Shown here: in pieces, positions 1 to 7,901 of the stretch
Layout: every line of letters starts with the position of its first letter
Numbering within the stretch: the first letter of the stretch is position 1
Source of the DNA: Phycisphaera sp.
GTDB lineage: Bacteria > Planctomycetota > Phycisphaerae > Phycisphaerales > SM1A02
Direction: 5' to 3'
Length of the DNA: 64,000 nt
NCBI GenBank assembly: GCA_016124975.1
Contig: WGMP01000047.1
Location: forward strand, 1-64,000
Made by a program: the position numbers and the translations under genes
The notes under the pieces: model-generated
Seen by the model: only the letters and a program-made list of their open reading frames with translations
The model's database searches: none
What the model was told of the DNA's origin: nothing

Positions 1-472
1 CACGACCCGCACGGGTGCCCTTGGACAAAGTCCAAGGAACGGACGACGCCAGCCGTCGACTCCGCCGCGTGTCGTTCCGTGGACTTCGTCCCCGGGCACC
101 CGTGGTGGGCGACTCCGACGGTCTGAATCGCCCGACACGACCCGCACGGGTGCCCTTGGACAAAGTCCAAGGAACGGATGACGCCAGCCGTCGCCTCCGA
201 CGCGTGTCGTTCCGGGGACTTCGTCCCCGGGCACCCGTGGTGGGCGACTCCGACGGTTTGAATCGTCCGACACGACCCGCACGGGTGCCCTTGGACAAAG
301 TCCAAGGAACGGACGACGCCAGCCGTCGACTCCGACGCGCGTCGTTCCGTGGACTTCGTCCACGGGCACCCGTGGTTGGCGACTCCGACGGTTTGAATCG
401 TGCGACACGACCCGCACGGGTGCCCTTGGACAAAGTCCAAGGAACGGATGATGTCAGCCTTCGAACCTCGAC
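1..472. repeat. 135-bp tandem repeat array, about 3.5 copies
   Basis: The string CACGACCCGCACGGGTGCCC recurs at 1, 136, 271 and 406, so the period is exactly 135 bp (45 codons) with few mismatches. Each unit carries two inverted arms of about 29 bp (GGGTGCCC...GGAACG and CGTTCC...GGGCACCC), and each arm contains its own short palindrome, TTGGACAAAGTCCAA or close to it. The last copy is partial and runs into the 3' end of the DUF72 gene: CCAGCC in the repeats corresponds to TCAGCC, which contains the gene's stop codon. The array may continue left of the window. Confidence 0.93.
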
Positions 473-1488
473 GCGATCCGCCGCGCCAGGCGCTCGACCG
501 AGAGCGGGCTCGAGCCCTCGGCCTTGTTGTTGACGACCACCCAGACGCCGAGTCCGGCGCGAATCGCGCCCTGCGCGAGCATCGCCAGCGCGTCGCAGCT
601 CGTCTCGTCCGGCTCGACGATGCGATCAAACGGCGCATACAGCTCCTTGGCCTCGGCGTAGGCATGGTTCGCGCGCAGCATCCACCGCATGACGAGCGGA
701 CGGGTCGGGTCGAGCGCGAGCTCGCGCGACTGCCTCGCGAGCTCGGGCATCGTCGGGTGGACGGTCAGGCACGGCACGGCGCCACAATCTGCGAGCAGTT
801 CGCCGAGCTCCGCGCCCACGAGCGAGCGGTTGCGGACCTCGACGGCGTAGAGCGGGCCCGAGGGGAGCGCGGCGAGGAAGCGGCGAAGATCCGCGAGGAA
901 CGCGCGCTCGGAGCGCTTTCCGCCGAATGAAAGCGGCGAGAACTGGAAGAGGAGCGGCCCTGCCTTCTCGCCGAGACCTTCGACCGCAGGCGCGATGCAC
1001 TCCTCTGTCGCCACCACTGCATCGAGGAACGGCTGCGCCGCACCGCTCCGTGGGTCGCCGTCAGGCTCGAGGACGCCGCGCCACATCTTGACGAGGAAGC
1101 TGAATTCCGCGGGAGTCTGCGCCGCGAGGCGCGCGAACTCCTCGCGCGGCGCGGGGCGGTAGTAGGTCTTGTCGAGACCGACGGTGCGAAAGAGGGGGTG
1201 CGCCGCATAGGCGCCGAGCCCCGACCGCGCGAGCACCGATTCGCTCGCGTCGCGGTCGTAGACGAGCCCGCGCCACCCGGGGAAGCTCCAGCTCGAGGTG
1301 CCGAGCCTGAGCGCCGCGGGAAGACTCGCGGCGAGCGACATCTGTTCGTTGGACGCTGCGCACGCGCCCACCCCGCGCTTGGTGGCGGCGCTCCGCGCGG
1401 AGGCGCCTTTCTCGGCGTCGTCGCGCCCAGGCTCCTCGGGCGAGGGGCCGAACAGGGAGGCCGTGTCGTGCGCGGGTGGCTTGGGCAT
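454..1488 (-). CDS. DUF72 (YecE-like) family protein
   Basis: This 344-residue protein matches the DUF72 family, a TIM-barrel-like fold with no established reaction. Recognisable family features are the N-terminal LRLGTSSWSFPGWRG, the YYR motif after GLDKT, FSFLVKMWRG, GPLLFQFSP, YAVEVRNRSL and the C-terminal VVVNNKAEGSSP. The ATG at 1488 is chosen because it starts the continuous family-like sequence with a short leader; an in-frame extension to 1566 is arginine-rich and unlikely. There is no signal peptide, so it is probably cytoplasmic. The stop codon lies inside the last partial copy of the 135-bp repeat, whose hairpins could terminate this transcript. Family assignment is firm; function is unknown. 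Confidence 0.85.
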   Translation of the reverse strand: MPKPPAHDTASLFGPSPEEPGRDDAEKGASARSAATKRGVGACAASNEQMSLAASLPAALRLGTSSWSFPGWRGLVYDRDASESVLARSGLGAYAAHPLFRTVGLDKTYYRPAPREEFARLAAQTPAEFSFLVKMWRGVLEPDGDPRSGAAQPFLDAVVATEECIAPAVEGLGEKAGPLLFQFSPLSFGGKRSERAFLADLRRFLAALPSGPLYAVEVRNRSLVGAELGELLADCGAVPCLTVHPTMPELARQSRELALDPTRPLVMRWMLRANHAYAEAKELYAPFDRIVEPDETSCDALAMLAQGAIRAGLGVWVVVNNKAEGSSPLSVERLARRIASRFEG

Positions 1489-1718
1489 GACGCTGCTCGG
1501 GACGCCCCGCCAGTATCCACACTTGCGCCGGCCGGCGGTGCGGCGGGTTCGGGCGCCATCCCCCAAGTTGGTGAAGCCGGAGCGGAAACCGCTCGGGAAA
1601 CGCCGAACCCCCTGAGAAGGTGACAGATGAGGTCGGCTGTCTGCGCTTCCCCACTCGAACGGGGGTCAGGGAACGCACATCGGCGCCCGAGAGGCGGCGC
1701 CCAACGAGCCACGCACGA

Positions 1719-1752
1719 CCGCGCGGATGGGCCTTCGGGCCCGTCCGCGCGG
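1719..1752. other. 15-bp stem hairpin with TTCG tetraloop
   Basis: The left arm at 1719-1733 pairs over all 15 positions with 1738-1752, with one T-G wobble on the plus strand, around the loop TTCG. UUCG loops are exceptionally stable in RNA. The sequence TCTTTCTCC follows on the plus strand, so it could act as a terminator, but no gene ends just upstream on either strand. Confidence 0.8.
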
Positions 1753-1774
1753 TCTTTCTCCGAACGCGCGCCCA

Positions 1775-1935
1775 GGTTCTGTCTGACGGATCCCCGGACG
1801 TCGAATCGCGCGGCATCCCGGCTGGCGGCGTCGGCTTCGACTCGCTGTATCGCTGCGGATACAGCTTCGTCTCGCTTCCTTGCCATCCGGGCGCCGCGCG
1901 CTTCTTTGGTCTTCGGGGATCCGTCAGACAGAACC
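1775..1935. repeat. 161-bp element with perfect 22-bp terminal inverted repeats
   Basis: Positions 1775-1796 (starting GGTTCTGTCTGACGG) are the exact reverse complement of 1914-1935. The 117-bp spacer contains a second perfect hairpin, GCTGTATC at 1844-1851 with GATACAGC at 1858-1865. The element could be a non-autonomous inverted-repeat element or DNA encoding a structured RNA. No target-site duplication was recognised. Confidence 0.8.
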
Positions 1936-2119
1936 GAGCCCGGGCCCGACCCCTTCGGGGGGCTCCCCGCCGCGCACATTTGGACAATCTTCAGAATGAC
2001 GCGGAATCTTGTTGAGCCCATGACAAGGCGCCACCGTGGATTCCGCGTTAGCAGCGGGTGTGGTGTTGAAGCCGGGGCGCGTTCAGTGTCGTCCCGAGTT
2101 ATCTGCGTGCGTTGCCGCC

Positions 2120-2593
2120 ATGAAGCGCCACCCACCCCAACCCCACTCTTCCGTCCGGCCTTTGGTCGCGCACGCGGGCCTTGAGCGACTCCAACTGTGG
2201 AGCGGCCTCGACTGCGAGACCGAGTGGTTCGAGATTCCCGAGCCGGGGATCACGACGCGCACCGCGACGGGCGTTCACCTCAAGGCCGCGCCTCGATCGG
2301 TCCATGCGGAGGCGGGTGAGGAGCAGGTGCGTATCCGCGCGGTGCTTCGCGTCGACGGGCCGGGCTGCAGGCTGCGTCTGTGCGGTCTGCTCGAGCCGCA
2401 GAGCGTGGTCGTGATCCGCGATGCGTTCGGCTGCGAGATCCTGCAGGCGCTCGAAGGAGCGCCAGCGCTCACGATCGAGCTTGCCGTCGGGCGCTATGCG
2501 GTCGATGCGGATCTCAGCCCGCGGTCGTCGCTTGCGGTCGAGCTGCTGCGCGCGGCCCGCGCGGGTTCCCGTGCCCGCAGCCAGGCCGGATGA
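2120..2593 (+). CDS. Hypothetical protein, 157 residues
   Basis: I do not recognise this protein. From the ATG at 2120 it reads as a compact, mostly beta-rich sequence with no signal peptide or membrane segment: LERLQLWSGLDCETEWFEIP near the start, then VRIRAVLRVDGPGCRLRLCGLL and SVVVIRDAFGCEIL, then an alanine/arginine-rich tail. The third codon positions are GC-rich as in neighbouring genes, which supports it being coding. An in-frame upstream ATG at 2036 would add 28 arginine-poor residues; 2120 is preferred because the family-like sequence starts there. It is divergent from the DUF72 gene and convergent with the kinase gene. Confidence 0.55.
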   Translation: MKRHPPQPHSSVRPLVAHAGLERLQLWSGLDCETEWFEIPEPGITTRTATGVHLKAAPRSVHAEAGEEQVRIRAVLRVDGPGCRLRLCGLLEPQSVVVIRDAFGCEILQALEGAPALTIELAVGRYAVDADLSPRSSLAVELLRAARAGSRARSQAG

Positions 2594-2732
2594 CGCATCG
2601 AGGCGGTTTGAGGCAAACCCTGCGCGACCGCATGGTCGCTCGAGGGTCCAGTTGAATTGGTCGGCGGGATGTGTCGACGCGATCGATCGATGCCGATCGA
2701 TCAGCGCTGATTGAACAGCGCCAACTGATCAA

Positions 2733-2774
2733 CGCCAATTCAATCACGCCAATTCAATCGCGCCAATTCAATCA
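2733..2774. repeat. 14-bp tandem repeat (3 copies) over the kinase stop codon
   Basis: CGCCAATTCAATCA/G occurs head to tail at 2733-2746, 2747-2760 and 2761-2774. The kinase stop codon (TCA on this strand, 2768-2770) lies in the last copy, and the same TCA recurs 14 and 28 bp away, putting a stop in each of the three minus-strand frames. An inverted TTGAATTGG also lies at 2653-2661. Confidence 0.9.
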
Positions 2775-3856
2775 CGCGTGGCATCCACCGCGAGCGCACG
2801 ACGAAGCGCCACCACGAAGGCCTTCATGTCGCGCTGGCGCGACGCGGGCTTCTTCGAGAGCGCCTTCATGATGACGCGCGAGAGCGCGGGGCCCGCGCCG
2901 CCTTCGTCGACCGCGCGCGAGAGCGGCATCGGCTTCGCGCTCACGATCGTGGAGATCGTCTCGGCGAGCGTCAGCCCGTCGAGCTCGAACGGCGGCCGCG
3001 ACTCGATCATCTCGTAGAGCACCGTCGCGAACTGGTAGACATCGGTGCGTCCGTCTACTTCGCTCGGGCGGCCCGCCGCCTGCTCGGGGCTCATGTAGGT
3101 GAGCGTCCCCACCATCTCGCCCGTGAGCGTGTGGTGGTGGATGCTGACCGCGCCACCGACGGCGATGCGCGCCGCGCCGAAGTCGAGAAGACGCGCGCGC
3201 CCGTCGGGATCGACGAGGATGTTCGACGGCTTCAGGTCGCGGTGCACCACGCCGCGCTCATGCGCGAGCGAGAGGGCCTCCGCGACGGGGAGCAGCAGCT
3301 CGACGATCGAGCGCGCGTCGAGCATGCCCGTCTCGACATGGCTGCGCACGTCGAGCCCGTCGACGAACTCCATCACCAGGAACGCATAGCGGTCCTCGAG
3401 CGTTCCCGCGGCACGCAGGCGCACCAGCGCCGCGTGCTGGATGCTGCTGAGGATGCGCCACTCGCGGCGCACGCGGTCGACGCCGCCCTGCCCGAGGCCG
3501 CGCATGTCGATGATCTTGATGGCGACGAGCGAGCCCGTCGAATCCTCGCGGCAGAGGTGCACCTCGCCCGAGCCGCCGATGCCGAGCTCGCGCACGAAGC
3601 TGTAGCCGGGCGGAACGGGACACGACGGGCCGTCGTCGCGGTCGCTCGCGCGGCGCGAGGGCCGCACGGCAGGCGATGCGGTGAACGACGCGCCTTCCTC
3701 GAGATCGGCAGCGAGCAGCGACTCGACGAAGCGCATCAGCTCGTCGTCGCCTGCGCAGGCGTCCTGCACGAACTCCTGGCGGTCGGGGCCGTCGAGCTCG
3801 AGTGCGCACTGGAACACCGCGCGTGCACGGCGAATGGCGGAGGGCGACCCGTTCAC
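2768..3856 (-). CDS. Hanks-type serine/threonine protein kinase
   Basis: A 362-residue soluble eukaryotic-type kinase. An N-terminal extension of about 85 residues resembles those of planctomycete kinases. The kinase domain follows, with glycine-rich loop LGIGGSGEV (91-99), ATP-binding lysine K114 in VAIK, catalytic loop HRDLKPSN (205-212), DFG (225-227) and YMSPEQ (254-259). All key residues are present, so it should be active. No transmembrane or sensor domain is visible. Translation probably begins at GTG 3856, overlapping the sigma-factor stop by GTGA, which implies translational coupling. The pair suggests that the kinase phosphorylates or controls the ECF sigma factor or its partners; that role is inferred from context. 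The stop codon sits in a 14-bp tandem repeat. Confidence 0.92.
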   Translation of the reverse strand: MNGSPSAIRRARAVFQCALELDGPDRQEFVQDACAGDDELMRFVESLLAADLEEGASFTASPAVRPSRRASDRDDGPSCPVPPGYSFVRELGIGGSGEVHLCREDSTGSLVAIKIIDMRGLGQGGVDRVRREWRILSSIQHAALVRLRAAGTLEDRYAFLVMEFVDGLDVRSHVETGMLDARSIVELLLPVAEALSLAHERGVVHRDLKPSNILVDPDGRARLLDFGAARIAVGGAVSIHHHTLTGEMVGTLTYMSPEQAAGRPSEVDGRTDVYQFATVLYEMIESRPPFELDGLTLAETISTIVSAKPMPLSRAVDEGGAGPALSRVIMKALSKKPASRQRDMKAFVVALRRALAVDATRD

Positions 3857-4443
3857 GACTCGACCTCCGTCGCGGACTGTCCGAGCTGGCCCGCGAGGAA
3901 CGCGCGTCCGAAGCGCCAGTCGCGCGACACGGTCGAGAGCGACAGTCCGAGCGCCTCCGCGGTCTCCTCGATCGACAGTCCACCGAAGACGCGCGCCTCC
4001 ACGACCTTCGAGGCGCGTGCGTCCGCCTCCTCGAGCGCGCGCAGCGCGTCATCGATCTCAAGGAGGTCGACACCCGACTGGTCCGCGATCGCAAGCTCGC
4101 CGATGAGGTCCGTCGTCACCTGCGTCCCGCTGCCGCGCTTCTTCGAGCGGCGACGGCGGGCGTGGTCGACGAGGATCGAGCGCATCGCGGTCGCGGCGTA
4201 GGCGAGGAGATGCGACTCGCTCTGGAACTCGCTGCCATGACGGTCCGCCAGACGAAGGAACGCCTCGCTGACGACGGCCGTCGGCTGCAGCGTGTGCGAC
4301 GCACGCTCGCGGCTCATCATCGCGGAGGCGAGGGCCCGGAGTTGTGGGTAGATCGCGCTGAAACCGTCGTAGACCGCCTGCATCTTCGGATGAGACGCCA
4401 CAGCGGCCTCGCGATCGAGGCTCTCTCTCGGTTGGACAGACAT
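3853..4443 (-). CDS. ECF-family RNA polymerase sigma factor
   Basis: A sigma-70 family regulator of the ECF class found in planctomycetes. Region 2 is seen in the stretch AIYPQLRALASAMMSRER through SHLLAYAATAMRSILVDHARRR. Region 4 is the helix-turn-helix VFGGLSIEETAEALGLSLSTVSRDW near the C terminus. The start is uncertain: ATG 4443 gives 196 residues; an in-frame start at 4503 would add 20 residues with no family resemblance. The gene ends in a GTGA overlap with the downstream Ser/Thr kinase gene, a known ECF-kinase arrangement in this phylum. No anti-sigma factor lies beside it, so phosphorylation by the neighbouring kinase is a plausible control mode (inference). Confidence 0.9.
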   Translation of the reverse strand: MSVQPRESLDREAAVASHPKMQAVYDGFSAIYPQLRALASAMMSRERASHTLQPTAVVSEAFLRLADRHGSEFQSESHLLAYAATAMRSILVDHARRRRSKKRGSGTQVTTDLIGELAIADQSGVDLLEIDDALRALEEADARASKVVEARVFGGLSIEETAEALGLSLSTVSRDWRFGRAFLAGQLGQSATEVES

Positions 4444-4641
4444 GGGCACACCAGGGAACAGGGAACGGTGATCGAGCCCGACTTCGGTTGCGGCAGACAC
4501 CACGCATGCCGCCGGGAACCAAAGAGGGAACCGGACGCGATCACGCTGAGGATGGCACCGCTTCGGGCGGGGGCAAGCGCGTCCGCAGGATTCGGCGTCG
4601 ATTTACGCAGGCAGGTCCGCAAAGCACGCAGAAAATGAACA

Positions 4642-4662
4642 GCGGCGGCCCAAGGCCGCCGC
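4642..4662 (-). terminator. Putative terminator downstream of the clpP pair
   Basis: GCGGCGGCC at 4642-4650 pairs perfectly with GGCCGCCGC at 4654-4662 around a 3-base loop. Read on the minus strand it is followed by TGTTCATTTTCTG, giving a modest T-rich tail. It lies just beyond the clpP stop at 4706. Confidence 0.7.
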
Positions 4663-4705
4663 AAGTTCTCAGACCAAGGATGTGCGGCGCGGGCGCGCCG
4701 AAGGT

Positions 4706-5332
4706 TCACTCGGCGGTCTTCGGGCTTGCGCCCTCGGGTCGCGCGGGAAGCTTCTCGAGCACCTTGTCGACGAGGCCGTACTCGAGCATCTCGTTGGCGG
4801 TGAGCCACTTGTTGCGCTCGCAGTCCTCCGTGATCTTGTCCTTCGTCTGACCCGTGGCGCGGGAGTAGATGTCGTAGAGCTGGTCGCGCATGCGGAGGAT
4901 GTGGCGCGCCTCGATCTCGAGATCGGTGGCCTGACCCTCCAGCACGCCGCCGATGAGCGGCTGGTGCATCAGGTTCTCGGAGTTCGGGAGCGCGTAGCGC
5001 TTCCCCTTCGCGCCCGAGCAGGCGATGACAGAGCCCATGCTCGCGGCGCATCCGATGATGTAGGTCGACACATCGCACGGGATGAAGTTCATCGTGTCGA
5101 CGATGCCGAGGCCCGCGGTCACGCTGCCGCCCGGGCTGTTCACATAGAGCGAGATGTCGGCGCGCGGATCCTCGTTCGCGAGGAAGAGGAGCTGCGCGAC
5201 GATCAGGTTCGCCATCTGGTCGTTCACGGGCCCGCCGAGGAAGATGATGCGGTCGTTGAGGAGGCGCGAGTAGATGTCGTAGGCGCGCTCGCCCCGGCCT
5301 GTCTTCTCGATGACGATGGGAATGAGGGTCAT
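4706..5332 (-). CDS. clpP: ATP-dependent Clp protease proteolytic subunit (first copy)
   Basis: A 208-residue ClpP-family serine peptidase that forms the barrel cleaving unfolded substrates fed by ClpX or ClpA-type ATPases. Catalytic residues are visible: Ser98 in GCAASMG, His123 in LMHQP and Asp170 in EDCERN. The sequences [11 protein letters not shown] and EYGLVDKVL are typical of the family, and length is normal. It lies 37 bp downstream of a second clpP on the same strand and is followed by a hairpin terminator. Tandem clpP genes are common in planctomycetes, and the products may form mixed barrels. No clpX or tig is in the window. Confidence 0.96.
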   Translation of the reverse strand: MTLIPIVIEKTGRGERAYDIYSRLLNDRIIFLGGPVNDQMANLIVAQLLFLANEDPRADISLYVNSPGGSVTAGLGIVDTMNFIPCDVSTYIIGCAASMGSVIACSGAKGKRYALPNSENLMHQPLIGGVLEGQATDLEIEARHILRMRDQLYDIYSRATGQTKDKITEDCERNKWLTANEMLEYGLVDKVLEKLPARPEGASPKTAE

Positions 5333-5369
5333 GGTGCTCGTCTCGTTTCTCTGGTCGCGGGGGATTCGA

Positions 5370-6020
5370 TCACTTCTTCGACTTGTCGGGGAAGACCGCG
5401 ACCTCGTCGACGAGGCCGTAGGCCTTCGCCTCGTCCGCGCTGAAGAACTTGTCGCGCTCGCCGTCCTTGGCGACCCGCTCGAAGGGCTGGCCCGTGTGGC
5501 GGGAGAGGATCTCGTTGAGCGTGCGCTTCATCTTGACGATGTGCTCGGCCTGGATCTGGATGTCGGTGGTCTGGCCCGTCACGCCGCCGAGGGGCTGGTG
5601 GATCATCACCTTGGCGTGGGGCAGGATGGTGCGCTTGCCGGGATGGCCCGCCGCGAGGAGCACGGCGCCGCCCGAGTAGGCGCGGCCGATGCAGAAGGTC
5701 GCGACATCCGACGAGATGAACTGCATCGTGTCGTAGACGGCGAGGGTGTCGTCCACCGAGCCGCCGGGCGAGTTGATGTAGAAGTTGATGTCCTGGCCCT
5801 TCTTCTGGTTCTCGAGGTAGAGCATCTGCATCATCACGCGCGCGGCCGACGAGTAGTTGATCTCGCCGATGAGGAACACGACGCGGTTCTCGAGCAGGAG
5901 CTCGTCGATCGTCATCTCGCGCGTGCGCTGGTAGGTGGTCGCGTTCAGGACCTCGTGGCGCCGCTCGGGCGGCAGCGAGGCGATGATGTGCGGGAGATGC
6001 GCGTCGAGCGTGGCGGTCAT
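5370..6020 (-). CDS. clpP: ATP-dependent Clp protease proteolytic subunit (second copy)
   Basis: A 216-residue ClpP paralogue. The predicted triad is Ser116 (in GRAYSGGAV), His141 (MIHQP) and Asp186 (KDGERD). Around the nucleophile the usual GxAASMGA reads GRAYSGGA, so the residue after serine is Gly instead of Met; the serine itself is kept. [19 protein letters not shown] and YGLVDEV are typical. The ATG at 6020 is used; upstream in-frame sequence is not ClpP-like. It is the first gene of a two-gene clpP unit with the 4706-5332 gene. The two paralogues are clearly different in sequence, which fits two distinct ring types. Confidence 0.95.
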   Translation of the reverse strand: MTATLDAHLPHIIASLPPERRHEVLNATTYQRTREMTIDELLLENRVVFLIGEINYSSAARVMMQMLYLENQKKGQDINFYINSPGGSVDDTLAVYDTMQFISSDVATFCIGRAYSGGAVLLAAGHPGKRTILPHAKVMIHQPLGGVTGQTTDIQIQAEHIVKMKRTLNEILSRHTGQPFERVAKDGERDKFFSADEAKAYGLVDEVAVFPDKSKK

Positions 6021-6197
6021 GCGCGGATGCCTCTTCTGGAGCCTGTGTTTCGATCCTTCAGGCGACCCGCGCGCACGGCGAGGGCTTCCGAAGGTTGCTG
6101 CTGCCCATCCGACCGGCCTCGTCCGAAAGGGCGCGGGATCGTATCGGTGGGGGGTTGATCGGCAAGCGGTCGCCGAAACTTCGCAATCGTTTGGCAA

Positions 6198-6242
6198 GAT
6201 TCCCCTCGCGGTGATTCGTCTCGAGGAGATTCGTCCCGACGG
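6198..6242. repeat. Imperfect 15-bp tandem repeat, 3 copies
   Basis: GATTC units recur at 6198, 6213 and 6228 with a 15-bp period (consensus GATTCGTCYCGAGGA). The array lies about 20 bp past the stop codon of the histidine kinase and upstream of the clpP pair. Confidence 0.6.
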
Positions 6243-6264
6243 GACCGCCCCGCGTACGGCCGCG

Positions 6265-7851
6265 CTACTCGAATCGCCACGAGAGTTCGGACGGACGCAT
6301 CGCGCGCGGAGCACGCGTTTCATCGGGGTCTGAGCCATCTGCGGAGGCGGGAAGCGTGAGCGCGAAGACCGTGCCGCGCGATGAAGTCTCCATGACTTCA
6401 AGCCTTCCGCCGTGCCGCTCGGCGATCTTGCGGGCAACCGCGAGGCCCAGCCCCGTGCCGCGCTGTCCCTTCGACGACACAAAGGGCTCGAAGAGCCGGC
6501 CACGGACGGCATCGGGAATCCCTGCGCCGTTGTCGCGGACGGAAAGGACGACCGCGTCGTTCTCGATGTCGTAGCGCGAGCCGAGCGTCACCATGCCGAC
6601 GCGCTCGGGTGCCGCCTCGATCGCATTGAGGACGAGGTTCGTGAGCGCCTGGTGGATCGAGGGCGAATCGAGGGCCGCGGGCGGGAGCGCCTCGTCGAGC
6701 TCGAGAAGGACGCCGACGCGTCGCCTTGCCGCGGCGGGGGCGAGGAGTTCGCGCACCTCGCGGAGGATCGCGTTCGCGTCCGTCGGCTCGGGCTCGAGAG
6801 GCCGCTCCTTCGCCCACGCGAGCATGTTGAGCGCGAGCGCGTGCACGCGGTCGAGGTTGCGCTGCAGGACGGGCCAGCCCTCGCGGGCGCGCACGAGCTC
6901 GCCCCGCGAGAGCGCGAGGTCGACGGCGTCGGCGCCGAAGCGGAGGCCCTGGAGCATGTTCTTGATCGAGTGGCTGAGCGCTGCGACCGTCTCGCCGATC
7001 AGGGCGAGCCGCTCCTGGCTTCCGCGCGCGGGGCGCTCGCCGCGGGCGGCGAGCGCAAGCGACGCGACCTCCGCGGCGGCCGAGACGGCCGCGATGTCGC
7101 GCGCGCGCGGGCGCTGCACGGCGGTGTCGCCCGTCCACCTTAGGAGGAACGCACCGCGCGCCGCGCCTGGAGCGCCGAACGGAGCCGCGAGCACGCGGCC
7201 GACGGCCTCGTCGCCCGCGGCGAGCGGTTCCGCGCGGTCGATCGCGCGGCGGACGAGCGAAAGCGGCGCGCTCGGCGCCTCGTTCGCGCCGGGCACGACG
7301 AAGTCCTCGAGCCGCGCGTCGGCGGCGCGGAGCGCGAGCACCTCGCAGCCGAGCGTCTCCGCGAGCGCGCGTGCCGCGAGCGACAGGAACGCATCCGCAT
7401 CGATCGGCTCGGCCGCGCGCGCGACGAGTTCGCGCGCGATGCGCGCCGCGTCGAGGTCGGCGACGGCCGCGGCGGTCGAGTCCTCCGTTCCTGCGTCGCG
7501 CCCGGGGGCGTCGAGCTCCTGGCGTCCCTCTGCCTCGTCGGATGCGAGGGGAGGCGACTCGCCCTCGCGAAGAAGGAGGAGCTCCGAGTCGCCGCAGCGG
7601 ACGCGGTCGCCCGCCGACAGCGTGACAGCGCCCGAGATGCGCACGCCGTTCACGAAGGTTCCGTGGCGACTCTCGAGGTCGCGGATCCGCCAGCGCCCCG
7701 CGTCGGGCGTGAGCTCGGCGTGCCGCCTGCTCACCGTCGGGTCTGTGATCTCGAGCGCCTCGGTCGAGCGGCCGATCAGCTGCGGCTCACCGTCGGGCAG
7801 CGCGAAGGCGCGGCCTCGGTCGGGTCCTCTCACGACGACGAGCGACAGCAT
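6265..7851 (-). CDS. FHA-GAF sensor histidine kinase
   Basis: A 528-residue soluble histidine kinase. Domains in order: an FHA phosphothreonine-binding domain at about 1-95 (GRS, SRRHAEL, LESRHGTFVNG); a GAF-like domain at about 135-270; a HisKA-type dimerisation helix with likely phospho-acceptor His294 in ALSHSIKN; and an HATPase domain with N box TNLVLNAIEA (404-413), DNGAGIP (440-446) and GTGLGLAV (465-472). No membrane segment is present. The FHA domain suggests input from a Ser/Thr kinase, and one is encoded 3 kb away, but a link is only inferred. No response regulator is adjacent, so it is an orphan. It is divergent from holA with about 50 bp between starts. Confidence 0.93.
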   Translation of the reverse strand: MLSLVVVRGPDRGRAFALPDGEPQLIGRSTEALEITDPTVSRRHAELTPDAGRWRIRDLESRHGTFVNGVRISGAVTLSAGDRVRCGDSELLLLREGESPPLASDEAEGRQELDAPGRDAGTEDSTAAAVADLDAARIARELVARAAEPIDADAFLSLAARALAETLGCEVLALRAADARLEDFVVPGANEAPSAPLSLVRRAIDRAEPLAAGDEAVGRVLAAPFGAPGAARGAFLLRWTGDTAVQRPRARDIAAVSAAAEVASLALAARGERPARGSQERLALIGETVAALSHSIKNMLQGLRFGADAVDLALSRGELVRAREGWPVLQRNLDRVHALALNMLAWAKERPLEPEPTDANAILREVRELLAPAAARRRVGVLLELDEALPPAALDSPSIHQALTNLVLNAIEAAPERVGMVTLGSRYDIENDAVVLSVRDNGAGIPDAVRGRLFEPFVSSKGQRGTGLGLAVARKIAERHGGRLEVMETSSRGTVFALTLPASADGSDPDETRAPRAMRPSELSWRFE

Positions 7852-7901
7852 GGCCGCATCCTACGGGAGCGCACCGCGGGATGCGCCCGTAAGATCGGCG
7901 C

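Larger units (their letters stand above)
1489..2119. other. Divergent intergenic region rich in inverted repeats
   Basis: These 631 bp separate two divergent genes. ORFs in this stretch on both strands are arginine-rich, mutually overlapping and unlike any family I recognise, so I call no gene. The region holds a 15-bp-stem hairpin with a TTCG loop (1719-1752) and a 161-bp element bounded by a perfect 22-bp inverted repeat (1775-1935). Promoters for both flanking genes are presumably here, but I cannot place them. Confidence 0.6.

Noticed and set aside
1-472. Possible CRISPR array at the window start
   Set aside because: The 135-bp units are contiguous and nearly identical throughout, with no short repeat/unique spacer alternation and no cas genes.
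1620-2015. ORFs across the inverted-repeat element in the DUF72 upstream region
   Set aside because: Both strands give similar Arg/Pro-rich translations because of the inverted repeats; no start signal or family resemblance.
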